Shown in pieces: positions 9,839-20,200 of a DNA stretch of 64,000 bases. The position numbers and the translations under genes were made by a program. Origin of the DNA: Arabidopsis thaliana (taxonomy: Eukaryota > Streptophyta > Magnoliopsida > Brassicales > Brassicaceae); assembly GCF_000001735.4 (NCBI RefSeq), contig NC_003075.7:2729001-2793000 (forward strand), given 5' to 3'. The notes beneath the pieces were generated by a model that searched no databases, was not told where the DNA came from, and was given only the letters and a program-made list of their open reading frames with translations. Position 1 is the first letter of the stretch; every line of letters begins with the position of its first letter.

Positions 9839-11483
9839 TCAATACACTTCAACATGCCACTGCTTGTTCTTCCTGAGCTGAGTAAGTTTCTGCTCCCAGC
9901 TTTCGCCTCGCTCTTCAGCGACTCTCTTAAGCGTATCTTGAATCCCGGGCATCATTCCTTTAAGTCCGCAAAAGTAAATATGAGCTCCATTGTCCAGAAG
10001 TTTGAAGATTTCATCGCTGTATTCTTCAATCTTGTCCTGCACATACATTTTCCCTCCTTTCTTGTTTTTCTCTTCTCTGCTCAGCGCTTTGTCGTACCTG
10101 AAATTTTCTGGATAGTCCTTGCGGTACCCGGCAAATTCTTCATCATAGAGAAGACTGTCTGAGTTAGCCACACCAAGGAAGAGCCAAGCAAGTCCGTCAA
10201 ACTTGAAATTGGGAACATTCTCCATAAACATACGCCGTAGGTATCCTCTGTACGGAGCAACTCCGGTTCCAGTAGCAATCATTATGTGAGTAGCTTTCGG
10301 GTCATCTTCAGGTAAAAGCATTACCTTTCCAGATGGACCTGTCAACAATATCGAACATTTTAGACCATACAAATTCAACAAAAAGAAGAGGTTCTATATC
10401 AGCAAAACACATAAACTTACCGGTGATTTTAACTTTATCGCCGGGTTTGGCATTGCACAAGAAGTTACTGCATACACCAGCTTTGGAAGGATCTTCTTTT
10501 CCTGTCTCCGGATCATAGTAAATAGCTCGACGGACACATAGACTAGCTGTTTTGCCATCAAAAGAATCTCCATACCGTGTTGATGCAATCGAATAAAGGC
10601 GAACGTTATGAGGTGCACCAGGTTTCTTGGGATTCTCACCCTACGAGTCAAGAATAGAGCACATATAATCAGATATGTTACCAAATCTGAGAGACCAAAT
10701 CATTTATCAGCAAAAGGCAATGCGTTATGAGCAATAGAGTTAAAATCACTTACAGGAGGAATGACTCCATAGCTTTGTCCTTCCCAGTAAGGAACATTAC
10801 CATCATGATCAATAACAATGTGGCAAGTCTCTCCAGGTGCTTGTGGACCAACAATTCTCTCAACCGAAACAATAGTTGCAGTATAAGGCTCCTTAGGCCT
10901 AAACAAGTTTAAGGGAGTCTCTTTGGGATCTTCAAGTTCTAGAGGAGTAACCAAGACTTTGGATTTGCTTGATTGCTGAAGTGACATGCATATTGTGGAC
11001 CTTTTTTTCACACCTAAGCTTCTAGATTTCGAATCTAGTCTCAGCAGAGGAGGACCCCATGACTTATCAGTGAAGCTTATACTTTGAACCTGAGGTACAA
11101 AATAATTGAGATTCAATATCATTGCTCAAGAGTTGCAAAATCCAGTTTTTTGTAATCTTCTACTTGTAAAGACTATACCTTTCAATACCAAATTCACAAC
11201 AAGTCTACATCAGAACTAAACAACACAATAAGAAAACCAAAAGACAAAAACTTTGAGGACCATGTAATCATCTCAACGACAAAGATCGGTAATCTAGTGA
11301 TCTAGATCGTTTTTGCTCACCTTAATCATAGATCGGCTCGACCCATCAATTCTAGTTGGAAGTGCAACGGACATCTAAAATCAAAAACCAAACTTTCATT
11401 AAATCCGAAACTTAATCTCAGGAACCAAAAAGGTTTAGAATGGTAAAAATGAAAACCTGAGAAGGAGTAGTTGAGAGAGCCAT
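9839..11483 (-). CDS. RFNR1: Root-type ferredoxin-NADP(+) reductase, plastid precursor
   Basis: The protein transfers electrons between NADPH and ferredoxin in non-green plastids, supplying reduced ferredoxin for nitrite and sulfite assimilation. Coding exons, in order of translation, are 11483-11457, 11374-11321, 11089-10754, 10640-10421 and 10338-9839. They sum to 1137 nt (378 aa plus stop) with all GT-AG borders in frame. The N-terminus ([15 protein letters not shown]) is Ser/Thr-rich like a transit peptide. FAD-binding RLYSIAS and the [14 protein letters not shown] block are followed by the NADP-binding [14 protein letters not shown]. Later come YFCGLKGM, and the C-terminal Tyr that stacks on the flavin. 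It matches the root isoform, likely At4g05390. It is divergent from the neighbour starting at 12256. Confidence 0.96.
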
Positions 11484-12255
11484 AGCAATGGAGAAAAGAG
11501 ACGATAATTCTCCAGATGAATATTAATAATTGATCTCACAATCGAGAGGAAAAAAATGATTTGAGGAACAAAAGAAACAGAGGATGATTCTGGGTTTATA
11601 GTAAGAAGGTGAGGGGAAGAAGAAGATCCTTTCAAGGCCCAGAAGAGACAACAACAGAGCAGCCCATACTGACTGCAAATTTCTCAACTTTTTTTTGGCT
11701 CTCGAGAGATCTTAGTGGACAAATTGCTTTTTGTCTGTGTTGGATCTTCTTTACTTTTCACCACGTTCTTTGTATTTTACTTGTATTTGGTACTTGGAGG
11801 TTACAGTTTCCAAAGCCAAATTCGTTGTTAATAGTGAGAAATTTAACAAGTTGCATGAGACTGAATTCAGCAAATTTCTTCTCAGTTCTGGAAAAGTAAA
11901 ATCGAATTTGTTTTCAGAAAGAAGCTTCGGTTATGTGGTGGTAAGCCGAAACAATAACCAAAAATTAAATCGAATTGAACCAAATCAATTCAAAATTAAC
12001 GTCGGTTCTCATTCGGTATACAAAGAAATGGAAAACCGAACCAAGAAACCAAATTGGAGTTTTCTAAAAGACAAGAAAACCCTCGGTTTAAGCTGAATTT
12101 ACAGTTTTGTGACATCGTGATTTATTTAACTTGATGTAAAACGACGTCGTTAGTTCAGTGTTCTTCTTCCACAGTCGAGAGTCGAAAACCCTAATCTCTG
12201 TACTCAAGCAACATTTTCAGACGAAAGCAATCAGAAACTCAGGTGAATCAGAAGC
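11484..12255. promoter_or_regulatory. Shared upstream region between divergent RFNR1 and the next gene
   Basis: These 772 bp separate two oppositely directed starts. A telo-box-like AAACCCTAATC lies at about 12188, close to the right-hand gene, and an ACGACGTCGT palindrome lies near 12142. Several AACCGAA-type tracts occur at 11940-12070. No coding frame of interest is seen. The promoter function is inferred from position. Confidence 0.5.
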
Positions 12256-13008
12256 ATGATTCGAGTTACGAAACCAAAAGCGATCATCGAATCACTGAGT
12301 TACCATCTTATCCAAAGATGCTCCGCAAGTGGAACTCCTAAAGGAAAAGCAAAGCTGAAGACAGGTCAGCCATTGAAGCGTAACAAACTCTCCATCAAGA
12401 AAGGTGGTGGCGGCGGCGGAGCACCTGTTGAAGGAGAGGAAGCAGTTAAAGGAAAAGGTAGAATTTCCGATGAGAAGCAGAAACTCTACGAGCAATGCTT
12501 AAACGCTCCTTGTCCTGTTCGCTACTTGACCCCCCAAGAGATCGAGCGTGAGGCGCAACGTGAGAAGCTAGGTTTGATTAGTAAAGAGAAGCAACGAGAT
12601 ATGGAGATCCAGAAGAAAGGAGGAGCTGCTTCAATGGGAGTCACCGATGAGCCGATGCGAATTGGGACGCCAGGTTTGGATTACATTTCGTTAGGGATTT
12701 TTGAAGCTGAGGAATTGCCTAAGTATAAGCTTACGGAAGAAGATGGAGAGAGACTTGCGAAGGAGTATAGTAAAGTGTTGATGAGAGAGCATAGAGAGCG
12801 TCGTGCAGCTGAAACTGCGCTTTTGAATTTGAAGAAATCTGCTATTGAGGCATTGCCGGAGAATCTGAAGAAGGCGGCGTTAGAGCCTGATTTGACACCG
12901 TTTCCGGCGAATCGAGGTATGGCTACTCTTACACCGCCTATTGAAGGGTATCTTGAGAAGGTTATGGATGCAGCTAAGAAGAGTTCAAGTAAAGAGAAGT
13001 TGAGATGA
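12256..13008 (+). CDS. Lysine-rich 250-aa protein, possible mitochondrial ribosomal protein (mL40-like)
   Basis: This is a single-exon gene whose ATG at 12256 is followed by an Arg/Lys-rich, acid-poor N-terminus (MIRVTKPKAIIESLSYHL), compatible with a mitochondrial presequence. A six-glycine run, an ISDEKQKLYEQCLNAPCPVR block and an IEREAQREKLGLISKEKQRD helix follow. A long RREHRERRAAETALL-type helix comes next, and then a conserved-looking end, LEPDLTPFP...TLTPPIEGY. That end recalls the MRP-L28/mL40 family, but the match is from memory. The corresponding Arabidopsis locus (probably At4g05400) has carried the vague label 'copper ion binding'; I see no copper motif such as a paired CXXC. A telo-box upstream fits a translation-related role. 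Confidence 0.7.
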   Translation: MIRVTKPKAIIESLSYHLIQRCSASGTPKGKAKLKTGQPLKRNKLSIKKGGGGGGAPVEGEEAVKGKGRISDEKQKLYEQCLNAPCPVRYLTPQEIEREAQREKLGLISKEKQRDMEIQKKGGAASMGVTDEPMRIGTPGLDYISLGIFEAEELPKYKLTEEDGERLAKEYSKVLMREHRERRAAETALLNLKKSAIEALPENLKKAALEPDLTPFPANRGMATLTPPIEGYLEKVMDAAKKSSSKEKLR

Positions 13009-13370
13009 TTTCGTTTAAAAGGTTAGAGATTTTGTCTTATCTCTTGCTTTTGCTTTGGAGATGAGCTTTGAATGCTTGTGTTTCGAACAATGGAATGATT
13101 CAGGATTTAAGAATGATGGTTAGTAGTTTACTGAGTCTTGGGTTTACTTTGTTGTAGAAAGTGTCTGAAATAAAGAGAAGTTGAGATGAGTCAATAAAGG
13201 TTAGAGATTTTTGTCTTATGCTTATCGTTTTCTCTTGTTTCTGATTTGGATATGAGATTTAACAGTTTGTTTTTCGAACAATGGAATGATTCAGGGTTTA
13301 GGATTGATGGTTGGTAGTATTGATCTCTGATGTCAAAGCTGTGTTCTTGGGTTTACTTTGTTGTAGAAAA
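12985..13370 (+). repeat. Tandem duplication of the gene's 3' end and 3' flank
   Basis: The AAAGAGAAGTTGAGATGA that ends the preceding coding region (about 12991-13008) recurs at about 13170-13188. The sequence downstream of each copy is alike: an AAAGGTTAGAGATTTTGTCTTAT block, TTTCGAACAATGGAATGATTC, and TTGGGTTTACTTTGTTGTAG. The copies are about 180-190 bp apart and have diverged moderately. Confidence 0.8.
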
Positions 13371-14228
13371 TATCTCAAAACTGATGGTTAGCTAGATTTC
13401 AGGTAGTATGATACTTATTGGTTAGTTTGAGATCGAGTTATATGCATATTAGCAAATAAGTGAATGAGAATCACTCACTTGTACATGAGTTAGTGTTTGC
13501 AATGTTAAAATGGAAACTTTTGGAAGCATGACCTTCCTCTGGAACTTCTCTGCATATAGGCTCGAGTCTTTGGATTATTATGTATCATTTTCGTTTTTTT
13601 TGCAGGATATGTTCTTGTTTAGTTATTCTTTCAATGCTGTTTGCATTTTTCTTGTTTCAAGTCTTCATTTTGTGGTATTCTATGTATGTTTTGGATATTT
13701 GGAACTTTCTTATCAATTCTCTGCTGGTTTTTCTTATCCAGTTGAAGCTATTAGTCAGAATGGAGCAGCAACGAGACCAAGAGACATCAAGAAATTGTCT
13801 CTAGGGATTCTAAGCTTGACTTAAGAGAATTCATTCAAGTAGTAGGCTCTTGTCTTTTTTGTTTGGAAAAGCAATCTTCTTTTCGCCGGATAAATTACGA
13901 TCAAGTCTGTGTTCACTATGGATCTTGGTTTAATAATTTGCCTTTTCATATACTTATCTTCAACATTTGGGAAAACGAAACAAAAAGCTTTACTGAGAGA
14001 ATGAAAAAATTGGGAACTGTTATCCTCTTTGATTCTTCAGAGCCTCAAAATGATAAGTTCTTATCTCTCGTATTAAGAAAAAATGGTACAAGGAACAAAC
14101 AAAAAAGGGAGCAAAAACTTCAAGAGCTACAAGGAAATGTAATCCCTATATGACTTGCGATTAGATCTTTGGCTTTTTAGCAACTCAAAACTATCCATAA
14201 CAACGCTTCATTTATCCCAATGAAATAC
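13371..14228. other. Intergenic stretch between convergent genes
   Basis: This stretch lies between the 3' ends of the 250-aa protein gene and YAO. Short open frames occur but show no codon pattern or recognisable motif; the right part is probably YAO 3' UTR. I see nothing else supportable. Confidence 0.4.
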
Positions 14229-16521
14229 TTATGCCAGTCTTAAGGGATGTATTGCGACACCATTTTGCGCAGATTTTAAGCATCCCCATCTTCCAAATCG
14301 AGTTTCCTGCCATGTCGATTTCACAAAACACGATCAGTTTTGAGATTAGCAATCACACAGACAAGAGGACAAAGATAGAAAAAAAGAAGAGGGAAGAGAA
14401 CATAAGAGATGATCACATACCTGTCCAACACCGGCAATCAGAAATTTACCCGATTTTGCAAAAGCCAAAGAGTTGACAAATCCAGTCTGTAAGATCAAAC
14501 AAGGCATTGCAAGGATTATTACTTGGTGAAGTGAAATGCATTAATCACAGTCACAAACAACAGATTCATCAGACAACACTAAGGAATATAACTAGTGAAC
14601 GAAAATTTACCAGTGGAAGCTCGTACAAAGGTCGAATTGCATTAGTTTCAACAGCCCACAAACGCACAAAACCATTACCAGCTCCAGATGCAGCAAGATC
14701 ACTGCCTCTACTAGTAGCAACTGCATTGACCCAAGAATTTGCTGAACAGTTATTGTTGACTGGTTCATGATCACCGTTTTCTGTTAAGCAAATAAATAAG
14801 AATTAGATATTTCAGAGCATCAGTAGCTGCAACGAAACAAAAGTGTTTTATAACTATATACTGCAATGTCAAGATCCAACTGCAACAGAGATGAAATGGG
14901 GAGGATCTAAATTAGGTTTCACCTAAGATTCCATTGGTGGTAATCCCATCAGGTATATCTTGATGTGCATTCTTGAAAACGAACACCGGTTTCTTTTTTA
15001 ACATGCCCCAAAGAGCAACAGTTCCATTATCCGAACCAGACAGGTACTCATTATCACTGATGAAACAGCAGCTCTCAAGAGACGATGCAGGAGCTCGATA
15101 GATCATACGGGTGCTCTCAGGCACCTATAATCATATAACAAGACTTACAAATACAGAATAATAATAGAAACCTTATGATGATATCTTCCAACAGTGTTTA
15201 CATGGAGGATAGAACTATTACCTTATGATACAGCATGGTTCTATCTCTTCCAACCGTAAGTGCACGCTCCTTCCTCAGTGCATCAATGGCTAGAATTTCA
15301 CCCTGGTGTCCATGATTTTCAGTTATAAATGCTTTATCTTCTACGTTCCACACCTTCACAGTTCTATCAAATGAACCAGAATAGAGTTCTGAAGTTCCGT
15401 ATCTGAAACATAGACAAGAAACTGTGTTCCGGTGACCTGGAAAGGCCTGTAGACACATAATTGTAATACCTGAGCGCAAGACTTGATGAAGAACAAATAA
15501 AAAAAACACTAAACAAAAACCAAATTTATTATCATTACCTGGACATGCTCTCGGGTACGAACATCCCAAATATGAACATGACGGTCAACTCCTCCAGTGG
15601 CCAAATAACGACCATCAGAGCTAACAGCTAAAGCAAGAGATTCTCTACTGTGATTTTTGTTACGAGGCTCCCTCAATTTCATCCCATGCGACTTGAGAAT
15701 TTCATCACTTGGCCATATGTATTTGTCAGTTTTACCAGAAGATACATCCCAATGCATAATAGTACCATCTTTTGAAGCTGAAAATCCTCTAGAATCGTCA
15801 TCCGATAAAGCTACCGACACAACAGATCGTCGGTGCTTGACAATAACACTAAACCCATCAGTACTTAGTGGCTCCTGAACCCTGAATCATTGAAAAACTT
15901 TAATCAATACTACTATCAACCAATCTTCAAAGATATCAAATTGACCTAAGAAATGTACAAAATCACTAAGTTTCTTCACAATTAAACCAGCTCCCTAAAA
16001 CACTAACTACCCACAAACCCTAAATTACCAACAATCTCAAACCTAAACTATCTAATTTGAATACATTGAGGTACTAAATTTCTTCCTTACCTCGATGCAA
16101 TAAGTCTTCGAATCCTACCACTATCCTCCTGCTGCTTCTGCATCAAACTCTTCTTAATAGTCTCATCGTCATCTTCATCATCATCATCATCATTATCCGC
16201 TTCCTCACGCTCTCTCCTCATCGCTTCCCTCCTTCTATTCAGCATCTCCTCCGCCAATCTCTTCCGCTTCTCTCCCGCCGTCTCATCAGCAAACTCATCT
16301 TCATCCTCCACTTCCCCATCAACTCTTCTCCCATCTTCATCTCCGCCAGTAAATCCGTTCTCTTCCGCATCAGAGTCCACAGACTCGATATCGTCGTCAT
16401 CGTAACTGACTTTTCTCCGTTTCTTCGGCTCTTCCTCAAAAAATGGATCCCTTTCATTCGAACCCTTTTTACCTCCTCTCTTAAAGCTTCCTCCTTTCTT
16501 CTTCTCGTTGTTGTACTTCAT
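14229..16521 (-). CDS. YAO: YAO, U3 snoRNP-associated WD40 protein (RRP9/U3-55K family)
   Basis: This nucleolar WD40 protein of the U3 snoRNP is needed for early 18S pre-rRNA cleavage; the plant gene is essential in gametophytes and embryos. Exons, in order of translation, are 16521-16091, 15881-15539, 15446-15222, 15124-14923, 14780-14611, 14486-14421 and 14306-14229, giving 504 aa. An in-frame ATG 15 nt upstream (16536) would add five residues. The first ~150 residues are Lys/Arg-rich then strongly acidic (DDDDDEDDD), as in nucleolar proteins. Then come seven WD-type repeats, with SASKDGTIMHWD, ATGGVDRHVHIWD, YSGSFDRTVKVW, SGSDNGTVALW and ASGAGNGFVRLW visible. The conserved family end RFGRWGCLKSAQNGVAIH is present. 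Likely At4g05410, head-to-head with DDB1A. Confidence 0.96.
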
Positions 16522-17287
16522 TCTTCTCTCTCTCACTCCCTCTTAGGGTTTAACGATTTTACACTTTGACTCGTCTAGGTTTAGCCTCAGGGTTTAGTGG
16601 CGACGGAAGAAGCTGGAAAACGATTTTGTTTATTTGGTCGGAAAGTTTACAACTTTAAACCTTCCACTAGGTTTTCTTCAGGAATCGGGTCTACCGGGTT
16701 GACCCGGACTAACCAAGCCCATGACTTACCTGGTCTATGGTTTGAGCCCATTAACTATTTCGTTCTTTTAAAGCAGAAACTTGGGCCTTTAATTTGTAGA
16801 GCCGAAGACTAACCGGACCGTCAATTTAAGTTTGGTTCAATCCGATTTCTGAATTTTTGGTTCTGATTTCTGAAGAGTAGTACGTAAACCGAATTGGGAG
16901 ATTCTCTTATTTCAGTAACAGTTTAATACAGTTTTTGTTTAGTGTTTTCAATTTCGGTATTTTTTACAAACTCGAATCGGATGATTCCGGTTTAATAAAA
17001 TCAAATGAGTTCGGTTTAGCTGAATTTAAAACTGTTTTTAATCTTATAGTATACCGAACCGGACCATCCATCTAATTTCAATTGTCTACCAAAACCGACC
17101 GACCAGTCTTTGTCGAAAGTTGTCTTTCTTCTTCCTTGTTCGATTTTCGCCTCCTTTGGCTTTTCATTCTCTCTCTAACTTCTCTATGTTAAAATTCCGA
17201 AAGCTCGATTCAGAAATCTAGAAGCTTCCTCGAGGGCCCTCGCGTAGAAAGTCGAACTCAAATTCCCTGGAGACAAAGAAGAGGAAG
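16522..17287. promoter_or_regulatory. Bidirectional upstream region between YAO and DDB1A
   Basis: These ~766 bp separate two divergent starts. Close to YAO the minus strand reads a telo-box (TAAACCCTAA, 16542-16551), a motif common in ribosome-biogenesis promoters, and a second AAACCCT lies near 16590. Several ACCGAA/TTCGGT tracts are scattered between 16800 and 17100. A CCTCGAGGGCCCTCG block precedes DDB1A at about 17228. The promoter role is inferred from position and motifs. Confidence 0.55.
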
Positions 17288-20200
17288 ATGAGCTCATGGA
17301 ACTACGTTGTTACGGCTCACAAACCGACCAGTGTCACTCACTCGTGCGTTGGCAACTTCACAAGTCCTCAAGAGCTCAATCTCATTGTCGCGTACGAAAC
17401 TCTCCCCCTACCTCTATTTGTTATCAATTTTTGTTTGTCAATTAGTCCCCTTTTGAATTGCAGCTGTTGATTTGGGTTTAGGGTTTTCAATGAATTTCCC
17501 ATCACGAGTTAATTTTCATAAATTTACCCACTTTGCAAACAAAATTGTAGTTCAATTTCAGTTTGGGAGATGACTATAAGGATTTTAATGCCTCTGGGTT
17601 CTTTGATGAGGTGGATTTTTTGAAACTGTGACAAAGAATTGTGTTTTTTTTGGTATGGCTTTTACTTCCTGAACTAAATTACATTTGAAGATCGTGCCTT
17701 TTTTGATATGGAGGATTTTCAATTATCGTTAGCTATCAGTACTGTAAATTTGTTTGAAAGTTATCTCATTTATCCGATTTAGCATTGTCCCCTTAAATTG
17801 TAACATCTATCAGATCCATTAGTAGATTAGTTTGACAGCAGTGTTGATCTGTTCTCAGGAAATGTACTCGAATCGAGATCCATTTGCTTACCCCACAAGG
17901 ACTTCAGGTACATACATCTCTATTCTGTCAAGCTTATATGGATTAAGTTCCATGTACATTAGAGTATAAAGTTCAAAAACTTTGTTGTCATGCTTTGTTT
18001 TGTTAGTAATATAAGAATCTGCTGGATGTTCCTATATTGCAGCCTATGTTGGACGTTCCTATATATGGAAGAATCGCTACTCTGGAGTTGTTCCGACCCC
18101 ATGTGAGTATATATCTCTTATTGTGTTCTTTTGTCATGGTCTTAATAATGAGTTAAAATGTTGATAGTATTGTCCACCGTCTTTTGTAGGGCGAAGCGCA
18201 AGACTTTTTGTTCATTGCAACTGAGAGATACAAATTCTGTGTTCTTCAATGGGATCCTGAGTCCTCTGAGCTTATTACAAGGTATAGCTTCCAAAAGATA
18301 AATTTTTTTCCATGCATCCAGTTGATGTTAACCAACCAGTTGTGCTATTTTTCTTTTAGTTCATGATCATGTTCGCCGTTATCTTATCATTTTTTTGTTA
18401 GAAATAAATGTATTACACTCGTCACCTATGTACAGATTAGTGCATGGTACCAACTTGCCTGTTTTAGATAGCTGTTTACAGCATATTCCTGCTTTACAAA
18501 ATCTGATCTATAACCTATTTCTGATTAAGCATTTTTTATGAGAGTTTGATTATAGGTTCTCACCTTTCACAAAATTGATACATTGCTGTATATCCAAAGC
18601 ATGGAAAAAATCATGTATGGTGCTGGCGTAATTGTTGCATCTTACTGGTTATTATTGGAAGCAATATATCAGATGACCATTTTCTACTTTACAGCTGATT
18701 CTGTATGATGTTTTGACTTTTTTCAGAGCAATGGGGGATGTTTCTGATCGTATAGGCCGGCCAACAGACAATGGTCAGGTATTGAATATCGTCGTCTTGA
18801 CTGTGCATTTCAGAGTGCTTATATATTTACTTTCCTTCATCAAAAAATATGCGTTGTCATTAAGGGTTTGGTGGGCATGTAGCTTACCTCTGATTTGACA
18901 ATTGCTTTGTAGATTGGTATAATTGATCCAGATTGTAGATTAATTGGACTCCATCTGTATGACGGCTTGTTCAAGGTATAATGTTACCTTCTATAAAAAC
19001 TTTGACAGATGTGCTTGTTTACTTAAATATATCATGTTACTGAACTTCCACTAATCTATCTGTTTATACATGTATGATGATGCGTTCTATTTCCTTGGTT
19101 TTTCTTTTAGGTTATTCCATTTGATAATAAGGGACAGCTCAAGGAAGCTTTTAATATCAGGTACTCTTTAATTCTAGTGTGCATTTGTTTCCAGGCATCA
19201 GATTCTTTCGTAAATAAACTGTTTAATCCTCAATATACTCATTCCTCTAGAATCACTACGATATGATTTTTCTGGGGATATTTAAAACTGAATGATGATG
19301 TACTGAGTGTGGTGTCTAAATTTCAGGCTTGAGGAATTGCAGGTTCTGGATATCAAGTTTCTGTTTGGATGTGCAAAGCCCACTATTGCAGTACTATATC
19401 AGGTATTGCAAATATCTTAACATGCCTGTGCTACGAAGAATTTTGTACATGCATTTAACTTTGTTATCTGGGCATGCATAAGTCTTTCCAGAGTTCACAT
19501 TAGAAAGAACTCTTGTGGAGTTGATTAATATTTGTACGGTTGGTAGTTGATGGATTTTAAGCTAAGTATTTGAGAGTTAGTTATTTAAACAGTTTTTTTT
19601 TTTTAACTTTATAATCTATATTGATGATGTAGTCTGTTGTACGAGATGCAATCTAGAGGTTTCTCCGGTGGGACTAACTAATCATTGGTTGTGTAGGACA
19701 ACAAAGATGCTCGTCATGTCAAAACATATGAAGTCTCTCTTAAAGATAAGGATTTTGTCGAGGGTCCATGGTCTCAGAACAGTCTCGACAATGGTGCTGA
19801 CTTGCTGATTCCTGTACCACCACCGCTCTGTGGTGTCCTTATTATTGGTGAAGAAACAATTGTCTATTGCAGTGCTAGTGCATTCAAAGCAATACCAATA
19901 AGACCTGTAAGTTCTTTCAACGTAATCTCACCTGCTTTTGTAAACAAGTTGCTTGAGAGTTGAGATTTCTGCGGGTACTCCTTTTTTTTGTTTTCTTAGT
20001 TTGATATGCGACCTTCATTTTTCGTATCCAGTCCATCACTAAAGCATATGGAAGAGTTGATGTTGATGGCTCTAGATATCTTCTTGGTGACCATGCTGGA
20101 ATGATTCATCTGCTTGTTATAACGCACGAGAAAGAAAAGTGAGTGTGCATGTGTGCTTACTCTTACATCCATCCATATTCGAAATAATTAAAAGCTCTTT

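Noticed and set aside
13510-14153. Open frames of ~100 aa between the 250-aa gene and YAO
   Set aside because: Low-complexity hydrophobic or YAO-3'-UTR overlapping translations without motifs, codon pattern or start context.
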